A stretch of DNA of 54,949 nt from the NCBI RefSeq assembly GCF_008124625.1, contig NZ_VNHM01000017.1, forward strand, positions 1-54,949, given 5' to 3'. Position numbers and translations under genes: made by a program. The DNA is from Desulfallas thermosapovorans DSM 6562. GTDB taxonomy: Bacteria > Bacillota > Desulfotomaculia > Desulfotomaculales > Desulfallaceae. Positions 17,049 through 26,503 of this stretch are shown one piece after another. How positions within the stretch are numbered: the first letter of the stretch is position 1; each line of letters begins with the position of its first letter. The notes under the pieces are model-generated. The model was not told the DNA's origin. It searched no databases and was given only the letters and a program-made list of their open reading frames with translations.

Positions 17049-18394
17049 AAGTACTTTTCAACCAAATCCTTTTTCAGTACTTTGTTCATTGCGTTTTTGG
17101 GCAATTCAGCCAGATGAATTACTTTCCTGGGCAGTTTATATCTTGCTATTCTTTCGGCCAGGTAACTAATTATAATATGCTCATCCAGTGATGAAACCAC
17201 GAATAGAACAGGCACCTGTCCCCATCTTTCATCCTTCATCCCCACCACGGCACACTCCGATACTGCAGGGTGAGCGTACAGAACATCTTCGATTTCCCGG
17301 GGGTAAATATTTTCGCCCCCGGAAATAATGATGTTTTTGCGCCGGTCCAGGATGTATAAATAACCATCCCCGTCGACATATCCGATATCCTGGGTATTAA
17401 AGAAACCGGATACCGGCTCTTGTCCAAGATACCCGTCCATAAGCATGGGACTTTGGATCAAAACTTCACCGATACCGTTTGCGTCGGGATTATTTATGCG
17501 GATCGTTACTCCCGGTAAGGGTAATCCCACGGAATCAATCTTCAGGGGATTATCCATAACACTAAAGGTCGTAGATTGACTGGTGGTCTCTGTCATACCA
17601 TAGCTTTTGTAAATAGGGATCTTTTTGGTCAAACATTTTTCAACCAGGGGTCTAGGGATAAATTCACCGCTCACCAGCACAACCCTTAAATGATGTTTAT
17701 GGATACGATCTACAATTCTATTTAACATGGTGGGTACAACCGATAACATATTGATGGAGCCATTTTCAATTAATTGCAAGGTAAGTTCTTCGTCGAACCT
17801 TTCCATCAGGGTAATACCTGTACCATTGTACAGGCTGCGCAGCAGTATCGCTAATCCACCGATATGGTACATGGGAAGCACCACCAGCCAGTTATCATCT
17901 TCAGTTACGCCCAGAATTTTTTGGGACGCCTGTACATGGGCATAAAACTGCTTCCAACGCAAGGGGACGGACTTATATGTACCGCTGGTGGCACTGGTAT
18001 CCATAATTACCGCAATTTGTTCCGGGTTATATTCACCGGCCATCCTGATATTTTCCGTGATATCACTTTGGAATACTTCGCTATATGAAATAAAGGTATC
18101 ATCCTGGGAAAAAACCACCTGGATATTTAGCGTTTTTAACTTTTTGGCTATCTCATGATGGGTTAAACGGCTGTTCAGCATCAATACTTCCACTGGCAAG
18201 GATTGCAGGGCCAGGTAAAATAAAGCCGTTGCCACGGAATTATTAGCATAAAGAGCTGCCCTTTGCTGTCCCCTTATAAATTTATGTAACCTTCCGGCCA
18301 GGTCATTTACCCGTGCCTCCACCTCTTTGAAGGTCAATTCATTGATAAACTTTTTATCAGGCCTTTGCCGGGCCTGGTATTTAAGCCAGTTCAC
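17042..18394 (-). CDS. menE: o-Succinylbenzoate-CoA ligase
   Basis: Adenylates o-succinylbenzoate and joins it to CoA. It belongs to the acyl-adenylating family, with the P-loop in an unusual form (TSATSGTYKSVPLR), YKSYGMTETTSQ as motif A5, the hinge/ATP region GYLYILDRRKNIIISGGENIYPREIE and a C-terminal catalytic lysine in LPRKVIHLAELPKNAMNKVLK. The 450-residue length is at the short end for MenE. GTG start 18394 follows agaaggtg. It overlaps menC by 7 bases. Confidence 0.93.
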   Translation of the reverse strand: MNWLKYQARQRPDKKFINELTFKEVEARVNDLAGRLHKFIRGQQRAALYANNSVATALFYLALQSLPVEVLMLNSRLTHHEIAKKLKTLNIQVVFSQDDTFISYSEVFQSDITENIRMAGEYNPEQIAVIMDTSATSGTYKSVPLRWKQFYAHVQASQKILGVTEDDNWLVVLPMYHIGGLAILLRSLYNGTGITLMERFDEELTLQLIENGSINMLSVVPTMLNRIVDRIHKHHLRVVLVSGEFIPRPLVEKCLTKKIPIYKSYGMTETTSQSTTFSVMDNPLKIDSVGLPLPGVTIRINNPDANGIGEVLIQSPMLMDGYLGQEPVSGFFNTQDIGYVDGDGYLYILDRRKNIIISGGENIYPREIEDVLYAHPAVSECAVVGMKDERWGQVPVLFVVSSLDEHIIISYLAERIARYKLPRKVIHLAELPKNAMNKVLKKDLVEKYLC

Positions 18395-18426
18395 GCATAT
18401 GCACCTTCTTTGGCCACCGCCATAAT

Positions 18427-19266
18427 TTAAGGAAATTTGGGAAACTGTTGAAAATTGGGTTTGCGTTTTTCTATAAAGGCATCCCTTCCCTCTTTGCCTT
18501 CAGGTGTGGTGTAAAACAGCAGGGTAGCATCTCCGGCCAACTGCTGCAGGCCCGCTAAACCATCGGTATCGGCATTAAACGCTGCTTTGAGGAAACGCAA
18601 GGCCGTGGGAGAATGTTGTAAAATTTCTTTAGCCCATTTGACCGTTTCCTCTTCCAGTTGTTCAAAGGGAACCACCGCGTTGACCAATCCCATCTCCAAC
18701 GCTTCCCTGGCTGTATATTGACGGCATAAATACCAAATTTCCCGTGCTTTTTTGTGCCCGATGATACGGGCTAAATAACCGGCGCCATAACCGGCGTCAA
18801 AGGAACCGACCTTTGGACCCGTCTGGCCAAATCTGGCATTTTCCGCAGCGATGGTTAAATCACATACAATATGCAGTACGTGCCCGCCTCCAATGGCATA
18901 GCCGTTGACCATGGCAATGACAGGTTTGGGAATAATACGTATCAAACGCTGCAGGTCTAAAACATTCAGCCGTGGAATACGATCCTCTCCAACATAACCC
19001 CCATTTCCCCGCACCCTTTGATCGCCGCCGGAACAAAAGGCTTCCTTGTCCTGACCCTGGCCGTGATTGGCCCCCGTTAAAATAACCACACCGATCTGGC
19101 TATCATCACGGGCTCTGGTAAAAGCATCAATCAGTTCCATAACGGTTTTGGGCCGGAATGCATTGCGGACTTCCGGCCGGTTGATGGTAATTTTGGCTAT
19201 TCCAGCATAAGTTTCATAAATAATATCTTCATAATTAAAGTTTGATTTCTCCCAAGATATATTCAC
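18427..19266 (-). CDS. menB: 1,4-Dihydroxy-2-naphthoyl-CoA synthase
   Basis: Closes the naphthoquinone ring from o-succinylbenzoyl-CoA. It is a crotonase-fold enzyme: the oxyanion-hole segments are [12 protein letters not shown] and [12 protein letters not shown], and the MenB-specific [14 protein letters not shown] follows. The C-terminal [18 protein letters not shown] is the family hallmark. The 279-residue length is normal. GTG 19266 follows ggagggta. It sits between menE and the menH remnant. Confidence 0.96.
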   Translation of the reverse strand: MNISWEKSNFNYEDIIYETYAGIAKITINRPEVRNAFRPKTVMELIDAFTRARDDSQIGVVILTGANHGQGQDKEAFCSGGDQRVRGNGGYVGEDRIPRLNVLDLQRLIRIIPKPVIAMVNGYAIGGGHVLHIVCDLTIAAENARFGQTGPKVGSFDAGYGAGYLARIIGHKKAREIWYLCRQYTAREALEMGLVNAVVPFEQLEEETVKWAKEILQHSPTALRFLKAAFNADTDGLAGLQQLAGDATLLFYTTPEGKEGRDAFIEKRKPNFQQFPKFP

Positions 19267-19281
19267 TACAATTACCCTCCA

Positions 19282-19577
19282 AATTTATATTGAATTAGTT
19301 AGCCATGCATTAACTACATCATGAAACAGACGAGGATTTTCAATATGGGTATTATGACCGGCGCCCAAAATAATTTCTCTCTTAATTTTAGAGTTTAATT
19401 GTTCAAACTCCCGTCCCATTTTTGTCCGATCAAATCAACCAAAACCATTTGGCAGTGATCAAGACAGATGTATTCCCATGTACTCAAGTTTTCGGCAAAA
19501 CCATGTAAACAGATGATGGGCTGTCCAGTACCCCTGGTAACCACAAAATATCGAATGTCATCAATCGTAATGAACAT
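19282..19577 (-). pseudogene. menH: menH remnant (SHCHC synthase) with internal deletion and frameshift
   Basis: Two fragments of one alpha/beta hydrolase remain. The N-terminal piece (19577 leftward) reads MFITIDDIRYFVVTRGTGQP with IICLHGFAENLSTWEY, the usual MenH oxyanion-hole start, then LVDLIG. About 140 bases on, in another frame, the C-terminal piece reads GREFEQLNSKIKREII and GAGHNTHIENPRLFHDVVNA, containing the C-terminal catalytic histidine, and stops near 19282. Roughly 150 or more middle codons, including the nucleophile serine and the acid, are missing. The junction lies near 19425-19440. Position and order (menD, menH, menB) match the usual operon. The product cannot be active. 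Confidence 0.88.
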
Positions 19578-19611
19578 ATGTTCCTTCTCCCAAGCAATTA
19601 TCTTCCGGTAT

Positions 19612-21264
19612 CTAATTTAAACACGTATATATATCATGCAAGGATTTACTTAATTCCGCGTCGATAATAATATTCACAACCTTTATCCCTTCTAATGTCA
19701 GGGCAGTCTGAAAATCACGCTCGAAGGCATCATAATCCCCGGGTTCAAAATAAGTTACATCATATAAAGCCTGCAGCCCGGCAAAATCCATGCCGTGGGG
19801 AGTCATAAATAAAAATTTAAAGTATTTGCTTTTACTTTGCGGTAAATACTGAAAAATTCCCCCCCCGTTATTATTCAATACAACAATGACCAAATTCAAA
19901 CGGTGGGTTTTGCCCACCAGCAGGCCATTTAAATCATGGTAAAATGCTAAATCGCCGGTTAATAATACCGTTGGCTGTTGACAGGTGGAGATACCTAAAG
20001 CAGTTGATACCACCCCGTCTATTCCATTGGCGCCGCGGTTGCATAATATCTTGATATTTTGCCGGCGCGTTTCCCAGAAGTAATCGACGTCACGTATGGC
20101 CATGCTATTGGCCACGACTAAACGGCTCCCTTCGGGCAGCATATCCTGCAACCTTTGCACGAGTTTTCCTTCAAATAAAGAAGCTTCGTTGACGGCTAGA
20201 TTCAGCCGCCGTCGCATTATTTTTTGGTAATGCCACCACCGGCTTAAATATTCATCATTGTCATTTTGAACATGAACCGACCTGGCAAAATCGCCAGGTG
20301 AAGCAACTATAAGCCTGTTGATGGATAAGGAGGGATTACGGTATTGAAACGTCCTGCTCACTTGAAAATACAATACATCCCGGTGTATTGCTATAAACTG
20401 CTGCAGGCGCTTCGATACGGGAACCTGACCAAAATGAATTATAAATTCCGGTTTCAGCTCTTTTTTTATTTCATCATTTTTCAGGAAAGCATCGTAACTA
20501 TCAATAATCTGGTCATGACCGTAATTACGAAAATTTGAAATGGGATCTGCCAATACAGGTGTCTTTAAGCGTTCGGCCAATGCTAAAACTTCCCGGTGAT
20601 AATTTGCATAAGCATCACCACCACATATGATGATCCCCCTTTTGTCACGAAAGACTGCGTCATTCATTGTTAACTGACTATCGTTCTTTGTCCATTGAAA
20701 AGGATACTCAAGACGGCCCAGGCTAAAATCCAAAATGCCAAAATCAGGTACCAGGGGGTCCCGCAGGGGTATATTGATATGAGAGACGCCATATTCTCCG
20801 GACACTGAGCTAACATAAGCCTTTTGCATCACCGTTCGAACATACCGGTACATGCTGTCCGTTTCTTCGGGCAGAGCCAATTCTTCATAATATTTAACGT
20901 AACCATGGTAAATTTTAACTTGATCAATGGTTTGAGGAGCTCCAACTTGCCGTAATTCATGGGGGCGATCCGCCGTTAAAATAATTAAGGGCACTTTTGC
21001 ATAATTTGCCTCAACAATAGCCGGAAAATAATGCACCACGGCAGAGCCTGACGTACACACTAAAACAACAGGCCGTTCTTTTTCTTTAGCTATTCCCAAC
21101 GCGAAAAATCCTGCAGACCTTTCGTCGATATTGACGAACACCTCAAACTCGTGTTCACAAAATAATATAGCTAAAGGAGTTGACCGGGATCCTGGACTGA
21201 TGACGACTTCACGCACACCCAACCGGTATAACTCATCTACTAACGCGGCAATATAGTTTGTCAT
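19612..21264 (-). CDS. menD: 2-Succinyl-5-enolpyruvyl-6-hydroxy-3-cyclohexene-1-carboxylate synthase
   Basis: A thiamine-diphosphate enzyme joining isochorismate and 2-oxoglutarate. Visible signatures are [19 protein letters not shown] and [15 protein letters not shown] with the catalytic glutamate, [33 protein letters not shown] and the ThDP-binding [13 protein letters not shown]...[14 protein letters not shown] use ATG 21264 because gagggtgg lies 6 bases upstream; GTG 21273 falls within that site. About 550 residues, normal. It follows menF closely. Confidence 0.95.
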   Translation of the reverse strand: MTNYIAALVDELYRLGVREVVISPGSRSTPLAILFCEHEFEVFVNIDERSAGFFALGIAKEKERPVVLVCTSGSAVVHYFPAIVEANYAKVPLIILTADRPHELRQVGAPQTIDQVKIYHGYVKYYEELALPEETDSMYRYVRTVMQKAYVSSVSGEYGVSHINIPLRDPLVPDFGILDFSLGRLEYPFQWTKNDSQLTMNDAVFRDKRGIIICGGDAYANYHREVLALAERLKTPVLADPISNFRNYGHDQIIDSYDAFLKNDEIKKELKPEFIIHFGQVPVSKRLQQFIAIHRDVLYFQVSRTFQYRNPSLSINRLIVASPGDFARSVHVQNDNDEYLSRWWHYQKIMRRRLNLAVNEASLFEGKLVQRLQDMLPEGSRLVVANSMAIRDVDYFWETRRQNIKILCNRGANGIDGVVSTALGISTCQQPTVLLTGDLAFYHDLNGLLVGKTHRLNLVIVVLNNNGGGIFQYLPQSKSKYFKFLFMTPHGMDFAGLQALYDVTYFEPGDYDAFERDFQTALTLEGIKVVNIIIDAELSKSLHDIYTCLN

Positions 21265-21279
21265 GGATTCCACCCTCGC

Positions 21280-22584
21280 TTACAAACTTTCCAAGATCGA
21301 TTTCAGTTTATTATTGGACTCCCGGTATTCTTCCTCACATGTTGATTTTTCCACAATACCACAGCCAGTGTAGGCATAAACCATATTACCGGTAATAAGC
21401 GCCGATCGTATGCCCGCCACAAATATGCCGTCCCCATATTCATTGATCATCCCCATGGGAGCAGCATACAATCCCCGCTCATGTTTTTCAAAGCGGGCAA
21501 TTATTTCCAATGCATCACGCACCGGGTATCCTCCTAAAGCAGGCGTCGGGTGTAACCGTGCAACCCAATCCATCAGAGAACTGTTATCCCCTGCCTTTGC
21601 TTTGATGTATGTTTGCAAATGATGTAGATTTTTGAGCGTCAAAATATTGGTCTCTCCAATGGTCACTTCGCCGTTAAACGTTTTCATCACATTGACTATG
21701 TAATCAAGTACAACTTGATGTTCATGACGGTTTTTGGGATCGCTTAGCAGCAGTGATTTTTGGTTTTCATCCGCTAGTTGTTCACTGCGCGCGATGGTTC
21801 CGGCCAGGGCATAGCTGGTGATCTGCTCTTTTTCTTTTCGCACAAGAACTTCGGGTGTAGCACCCAGAAAAGTTTTACCCTCCTTGCAATATGCAAAAAC
21901 AAAGCAGTTTGGGTTTTTCTTTAAAAGATTTTTAAGCAGGCTTTCTATGGATACGAAGGACTCGCATTCAATTTTAACTTCCCGGGAAATTACAACCTTT
22001 TTTACCTTTCCCGATAATATTTCTTGTTTGACATTATTAAACAGCACCCGCCATTCTTCGTAATCATCAGTAAGTATCTCGTAAACATGTCTACGGGATA
22101 CAGGTTCCTCATCTCTAATGTCTTGAATGCCAAACCAATCTTGATAGTAATAAAGGGTTTGCCGACCGTTCTTTTCAACAAGATAATATTCAAAGGCAAT
22201 TGATTCATTGCCCATCCCGGCCCATTTTTGATCTTTGACTGTTGGCAAGAAGGTTCTCGTGGAAAATATATAGGGAAATTGAAGATGGCTTTCCCCCGCT
22301 TTAAAGTTTTTTACACGCTTTGCCCCAATAACAAGTTCCTGTTCCAAAGGGTTATAAAAAAAAACACGCTCTTCATTTTCAAAATTACGCCAAAATGATA
22401 ATGTACTCTTTAAATGGATTTTTTTTTGTTGATATATCAATCCTATCTCCGCCTTACGCAATTTACTTTCGCAAGCCCGTTGCCCCGGATCCTGTGGACC
22501 AACGTAAAATAGGGCCAATTCATAAAATGAACGCCGTTCAGTTTTTATGTATTTGATTTTATCCTTTGCAATTTGCCATGTCAA
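21280..22584 (-). CDS. menF: Isochorismate synthase
   Basis: Converts chorismate to isochorismate, the first committed step. The chorismate-binding domain fills the C-terminal half: SGKVKKVVISREV with the catalytic lysine, SYALAGTIARSE, NRHEHQVVLDYIVNV, HPTPALGGYP and the final GIVEKSTCEEEYRESNNKL. The 434-residue length is normal. The start is weak: TTG 22584 has no clear ribosome binding site and lies only 40 bases from the tRNA terminator, so either readthrough from the tRNA operon drives the men genes or the true start differs. The men genes are visibly lower in GC than addAB or the polyamine genes. Confidence 0.93.
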   Translation of the reverse strand: MTWQIAKDKIKYIKTERRSFYELALFYVGPQDPGQRACESKLRKAEIGLIYQQKKIHLKSTLSFWRNFENEERVFFYNPLEQELVIGAKRVKNFKAGESHLQFPYIFSTRTFLPTVKDQKWAGMGNESIAFEYYLVEKNGRQTLYYYQDWFGIQDIRDEEPVSRRHVYEILTDDYEEWRVLFNNVKQEILSGKVKKVVISREVKIECESFVSIESLLKNLLKKNPNCFVFAYCKEGKTFLGATPEVLVRKEKEQITSYALAGTIARSEQLADENQKSLLLSDPKNRHEHQVVLDYIVNVMKTFNGEVTIGETNILTLKNLHHLQTYIKAKAGDNSSLMDWVARLHPTPALGGYPVRDALEIIARFEKHERGLYAAPMGMINEYGDGIFVAGIRSALITGNMVYAYTGCGIVEKSTCEEEYRESNNKLKSILESL

Positions 22585-22623
22585 GTATCACGTAAGGGCT
22601 ATTTTGGACCATCAATAAGAAAA

Positions 22624-22662
22624 AACAAAAAAGCTGGGGACACTCGTTCCTCAGCTTTTTTG
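22624..22662 (-). terminator. Terminator of the tRNA operon
   Basis: On the minus strand AAGCTGAGG pairs with CCCCAGCTT and is followed by TTTTTTG. A-rich flanks could let it work both ways. It separates tRNA-Cys from menF. Confidence 0.8.
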
Positions 22663-22668
22663 AAAAAT

Positions 22669-22743
22669 TGGAGGCGACACCCGGATTTGAACCGGGGAAT
22701 AAAGGATTTGCAGTCCTCTGCCTTACCACTTGGCTATGTCGCC
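22669..22743 (-). tRNA. tRNA-Cys (GCA)
   Basis: The acceptor arms GGCGACA and TGTCGCC pair, discriminator T, encoded CCA at the 3' end. The anticodon loop reads CTGCAAA (GCA). T-loop GGTTCAAATCC. Last of four tRNAs in the cluster. Confidence 0.97.
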
Positions 22744-22764
22744 ATGATTGCTGTTTAAATAAAA

Positions 22765-22839
22765 TGGAGCGGAAGACGGGATTCGAACCCGCGACCCTCG
22801 CCTTGGCAAGGCGATGCTCTACCACTGAGCTACTTCCGC
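22765..22839 (-). tRNA. tRNA-Gly (GCC)
   Basis: The acceptor arms GCGGAAG and CTTCCGC pair, encoded CCA. The anticodon loop TTGCCAA gives GCC. T-loop GGTTCGAATCC. Confidence 0.97.
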
Positions 22840-22842
22840 ATA

Positions 22843-22918
<76 letters not shown>

Positions 22919-22924
22919 TTGTAT

Positions 22925-23001
22925 TGGCGGAGCTGACGGGAATCGAACCCGCGATCTTCGGCGTGACAGGCCGACATGTTAGACCGCTACACCACAGCTC
23001 C
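22925..23001 (-). tRNA. tRNA-Asp (GTC)
   Basis: The acceptor arms GGAGCTG and CAGCTCC pair, discriminator G, encoded CCA. The anticodon loop CTGTCAC gives GTC. First tRNA of the minus-strand cluster. Confidence 0.97.
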
Positions 23002-23116
23002 GCATTTGTCCCGAACCGGTTTCCTTAAGGCACCCGGCCCGCTGACAATGTTAAGTATACAAAAAAATTGCTTTCATGTCAAATAGATTTTTTTTCATTG
23101 GGCTCATTTTATTGTT

Positions 23117-23992
23117 CTAACCGCCGAACAGTAAAATTGCTTCCCGTACCAGCTTGGCCGCCAGCAACGAAGTGCGGTCGGACTGGTCATAAACCGGGCA
23201 AACCTCCACCAGATCCATACCCACCACGTTCAACCCCTTAAGCATGTGCAGCGCCGCCATTATTTCCGCAGAACTGCACCCGCCCGGTTCAGGGGTTCCG
23301 GTACCCGGCGCAAAGGCGGGATCTACTACGTCAATATCCAGGGTAACATATACCGGGCAGCCATGCAACCGGTCAACGACTTGCTGTAGCGGGGTAAGAA
23401 TTTCAAATGGATAAAACCCGGTATTCTCCCGCCCATAGGCGAATTCACCGGCAGTGCCGGAACGGATACCGAACTGGTGAAGGTTACGGCTCCCCACCAC
23501 TTCCGCCACCCGGCGCATCACGGTGGCATGGGACAGGCTTTCTCCCAGGTAATCCTCCCGCAGGTCGGCATGGGCGTCAAAATGCAGCACATTTAAGCCC
23601 GGAAAAGCCCGGGCCATTTGCTTCACCGGCGCCAGGGCGATTAAATGCTCCCCGCCCAAAACCAGCGGGAATTTACCGTCCGCCAGCAACTGGCCCACTA
23701 CACTCTCCAGCCGGTTCAAGCTCTGGGGCACGTGCCCGAAGGGCAGCACCACGTCGCCGGCGTCGTAATAACAATAATCCTTTAAATCCCGCTGCAGATA
23801 AGGGCTGTACTCCTCCAACCCCACCGAAACTTCACGGATGCGCCGGGGGCCTGAGCGGGTGCCCGGCCTGAAGCTAACGGTAAAATCCATGGGCGCACCC
23901 ACCAGCACCAGGCGCGCGGAACGGTAATCATTACCGGCCCCCATAAAGCCACCGCAGCTTTCCAAAAACTCGTGCAGCGCAACCACCCCCAC
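23117..23992 (-). CDS. speB: Agmatinase
   Basis: A ureohydrolase splitting agmatine into putrescine and urea with a binuclear manganese centre. Metal-binding segments are LGGEHLIAL, VLHFDAHADLREDY and YVTLDIDVVDPAFAPGTGTP. The 291-residue length is normal. The true start is uncertain: the frame opens with GTG 23992 without a strong ribosome binding site, and the first 15 residues (LHEFLESCGGFMGAG) look like the family N-terminus, so upstream starts are possible. It is the third gene of pdaD-speE-speB, although about 320 bases separate it from speE. Confidence 0.93.
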   Translation of the reverse strand: MGVVALHEFLESCGGFMGAGNDYRSARLVLVGAPMDFTVSFRPGTRSGPRRIREVSVGLEEYSPYLQRDLKDYCYYDAGDVVLPFGHVPQSLNRLESVVGQLLADGKFPLVLGGEHLIALAPVKQMARAFPGLNVLHFDAHADLREDYLGESLSHATVMRRVAEVVGSRNLHQFGIRSGTAGEFAYGRENTGFYPFEILTPLQQVVDRLHGCPVYVTLDIDVVDPAFAPGTGTPEPGGCSSAEIMAALHMLKGLNVVGMDLVEVCPVYDQSDRTSLLAAKLVREAILLFGG

Positions 23993-24316
23993 AGGTATCG
24001 CCAGTATAGAAAACGGTTCAGATGGGATTTTGACCCGTACGTTGGGGACATTCCTCCGCAGGAGGTGTGTCCCCCGACCACTAAACCTTAGTCACACTTA
24101 TTTCGAGTTTATCGCCTTTAAACTCCATTTGCCGGGGATACTCCTTTCCCCGGAGAAATACCCGGGCTTTGAGCAGGTGTATCCCCTTTCCTAATGTGAG
24201 GTGAAGCTTGTTAGGTAATTTTCATCCCCTGCTGGTTCCGCGTTGGCAACATGGATGTCTAAATAACACCGCCGGACCGGTTTTTCAATGGAACGGGCAC
24301 GGCGGCATAGTGTTAT
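23993..24316. other. Gap between speE and speB, with a GGGGACA hairpin
   Basis: I see no gene here. At 24045-24074 a strong hairpin is formed by GGGGACAttCCTCC and GGAGGtgTGTCCCC with a 3-base loop. It has no T-run. A related string (GGGGACACTC) occurs in the tRNA terminator at 22636. The hairpin could slow or attenuate transcription into speB, or be a small palindromic repeat. Confidence 0.5.
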
Positions 24317-25153
24317 TCAGCGCGGCAATAATTCTTTGACAAAGGGCTGCAGAACAAAGGCGGTGCGGTGCACCTCGGGCGAATACCACTTGGTCCCAAG
24401 GGCCTCAATTTTATCCTTGTCCACATCCACCGCCAGCGGGTCATGTTTCTTGGAACCCATGGTAAATGTCCAGTAACCGCCGGGATAAGTGGGTACCACC
24501 GCCCAAAACAGCCTGGTCACCGGGAATATACCACTGATGGTGGTGTTCACCCGGGTAATAAGCTCGCTGTTAAAGAAGGGCGATTCGGTCTGGGCCACGA
24601 ACAATCCGTCCCCGGTCAGCGCTTCGAATACACTGCGGTAAAATTCTTCGCTGAAAAGGCCCACCGCCGGTCCCACCGGGTCGGTGGAGTCAACGATAAT
24701 CATATCGTAAACACCTTTGTTTTCCTTAACGTGTTTTATGCCGTCATCCACCACTATTTCCACCCGGGGGTCATTGAAACCCGAGCTCAATTCGGGAAAG
24801 AATTTTTTAGCTACATCTATGACCATCTGGTCAATCTCCACGTGCACTACCTTTTCAATACCCTTGTGCTTGACGATTTCCCGCACCGCACCCCCGTCAC
24901 CGCCACCGATGACCAGTACTTTCTTGGGGTCGGGATGGGTGTTTAAACCCACATGGGTAATCATTTCGTGGTAAACAAATTCATCCTTGATGTTAGTCTG
25001 GATTACGTTGTCCAGGGTAAGCATGCGCCCAAACTCAACCGTATCCAATACCGCCACCTTTTGAAAAGGTGACTGGCCGCTGAAAAGCACTTCCCGTACC
25101 CGGCAGCCAATCCGCAAATGTTTAGTTTGATCTTCGGTGAACCAAACCTCCAA
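24317..25153 (-). CDS. speE: Spermidine synthase (polyamine aminopropyltransferase)
   Basis: Transfers the aminopropyl group of decarboxylated SAM to putrescine. It starts MEVWFTEDQTKHLRIGCRV. The SAM-binding motif is VLVIGGGDGGAVREIVKH (residues about 80-97), with VEIDQMVIDVAKKFFPEL and the catalytic aspartate in DMIIVDSTDPVGPA near residue 155. The 278-residue length is normal. It starts 20 bases after pdaD with its own ribosome binding site (ggaggg). SpeD, which makes decarboxylated SAM, is not in the window. Confidence 0.95.
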   Translation of the reverse strand: MEVWFTEDQTKHLRIGCRVREVLFSGQSPFQKVAVLDTVEFGRMLTLDNVIQTNIKDEFVYHEMITHVGLNTHPDPKKVLVIGGGDGGAVREIVKHKGIEKVVHVEIDQMVIDVAKKFFPELSSGFNDPRVEIVVDDGIKHVKENKGVYDMIIVDSTDPVGPAVGLFSEEFYRSVFEALTGDGLFVAQTESPFFNSELITRVNTTISGIFPVTRLFWAVVPTYPGGYWTFTMGSKKHDPLAVDVDKDKIEALGTKWYSPEVHRTAFVLQPFVKELLPR

Positions 25154-25173
25154 CTATTATCCCTCCTGAGCAA

Positions 25174-25638
25174 TTAATAGTACATAGGCACGGCTGCCAG
25201 TGCACAGCCCACTTTTTCCACCCGGTGCTCCGCAGCGGCGATTTTCATATCTTTTAACTCCATTCCCCGGGATGCAAATGCTTCCCGGAGCATTGACTCA
25301 ATTTTAGCCGCCGCTTCATCACGGCTGCAGCGCCCTGCAAATTCCATAATTACACCAAAGGTGTCCTCGGAAAAACCCACACCCACCGCGGCGGCAATCA
25401 GTTCGCCGGGTACTTCGCTGCAAATGAAACCGTAAGCTGTGGGTACCAGTGAACCGGGGGGAATAATCAAATCCGGATCATATTCTGCAGCGGGAGGTAA
25501 TATGCTGCTCACTCTAAGCAAATTGATATTGCCTATCTTGCCTGCCAGCAGTGCATTATCAAAAGCGGTCAGTTCGCTGTGACCTTCCGCAGCAGCAGCC
25601 GTTAAAAAAAACTTTTTTGGGGTAGGTAGCATGTTCAT
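25174..25638 (-). CDS. pdaD: Pyruvoyl-dependent arginine decarboxylase
   Basis: Converts arginine to agmatine with a pyruvoyl group made by self-cleavage. The cleavage site is visible as LRVSSILPPAAEYDP (the second serine becomes pyruvoyl) near residue 44. The 154-residue length matches the PdaD precursor. A characteristic start (MLPTPKKFFLTAAAAEG) and a conserved glutamate-containing region (VGFSEDTFGVIMEFAGRCS) follow. ggaagggg precedes the ATG. It is first in the operon with speE and speB, defining an arginine to spermidine route. Confidence 0.93.
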   Translation of the reverse strand: MNMLPTPKKFFLTAAAAEGHSELTAFDNALLAGKIGNINLLRVSSILPPAAEYDPDLIIPPGSLVPTAYGFICSEVPGELIAAAVGVGFSEDTFGVIMEFAGRCSRDEAAAKIESMLREAFASRGMELKDMKIAAAEHRVEKVGCALAAVPMYY

Positions 25639-25810
25639 AATCCCCTTCCAATACTATATTTTGCAAAATAACAAAGAATATTATATCAAACCCAGAAAAA
25701 AAATAAACTGTATAATTCCACATTGTCGTAAATTTTACCGCTTGCGCATATTATCCCGGGTGTCGTGACATATTATCAAAGAATATTGGAAAAAGGAGGG
25801 TTTATATACC

Positions 25811-26284
25811 ATGAAAACAGTATTAAGTACTTTCCCCAACCGGGATGCAGCGGAAAAGGCGGTAGCCGAACTGCGCCAGAAAGGGTTTGACAAAGACATA
25901 TCTATTGTGGCCAAAGACGATCAAAACAGGGAGAACAACCAGTACACCACAATGGGAACCGATAGCGTCTCAGACGGTGCCACCACCGGCGGGGTGCTGG
26001 GCGGGCTGGCCGGACTGGCCATGGGGGCCGGGGCTCTGGCCATCCCGGGTGTCGGGCCGCTGATTGCCGCCGGTCCTATCGCCGGGCTGCTCTCAGGTGC
26101 CGCCACCGGTGGTATAGCCGGCGGTCTGGTGGACTATGGCATTCCCCAGGACCGCAGCAAGTATTACGAAGACAAGGTGAAGCAGGGCAGCATTCTGGTT
26201 TCTGTTCGCACCGATGACAACCGGGTCAACGAAGCCGCCGACACGCTGAGACGCTTTGGCGCGCAGGATGTGGAAACCCACTGA
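25811..26284 (+). CDS. YflT-type general stress protein with glycine zipper segment
   Basis: Residues 1-40 (MKTVLSTFPNRDAAEKAVAE then LRQKGFDKDISIVAKD) form the YflT-like ferredoxin-fold domain of Firmicutes stress proteins. Residues about 57-105 are glycine/alanine-rich and hydrophobic (GGVLGGLAGLAMGAGALAIP), a glycine zipper that can enter membranes. A second beta-alpha part follows (GSILVSVRTDDNRVNEAADT). A strong ribosome binding site (aaaggaggg) precedes ATG 25811. Monocistronic, divergent from pdaD, with a hairpin terminator downstream. The biochemical role is unknown. Confidence 0.8.
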   Translation: MKTVLSTFPNRDAAEKAVAELRQKGFDKDISIVAKDDQNRENNQYTTMGTDSVSDGATTGGVLGGLAGLAMGAGALAIPGVGPLIAAGPIAGLLSGAATGGIAGGLVDYGIPQDRSKYYEDKVKQGSILVSVRTDDNRVNEAADTLRRFGAQDVETH

Positions 26285-26376
26285 TAGGAAGCGGCCAAAC
26301 AGCCTGAAAAGACAGTTGTCTTGACGTCATTTTTATAGCATATCCGGTACAAGCCAAGGCTTGCATACTAAAACAG

Positions 26377-26408
26377 TTATAAAGGCTGCCCCGGGGCAGC
26401 CTTTATAA
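26377..26408. terminator. 32-bp perfect palindrome, probable terminator
   Basis: TTATAAAGGCTGCCCC is followed immediately by its exact reverse complement. It lies about 90 bases after the YflT-type gene and 96 bases before the end of the minus-strand endonuclease gene, so it probably separates the two convergent units. A classical T-run is lacking. Confidence 0.55.
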
Positions 26409-26503
26409 CCTCTGTACATATGCCATCTATGAATAAAGCTTGTAAACACTATAAACTATCACGCCGGGCCTTCCTCAATCTCCCCACAGCCAAAGCCGGG
26501 GCT

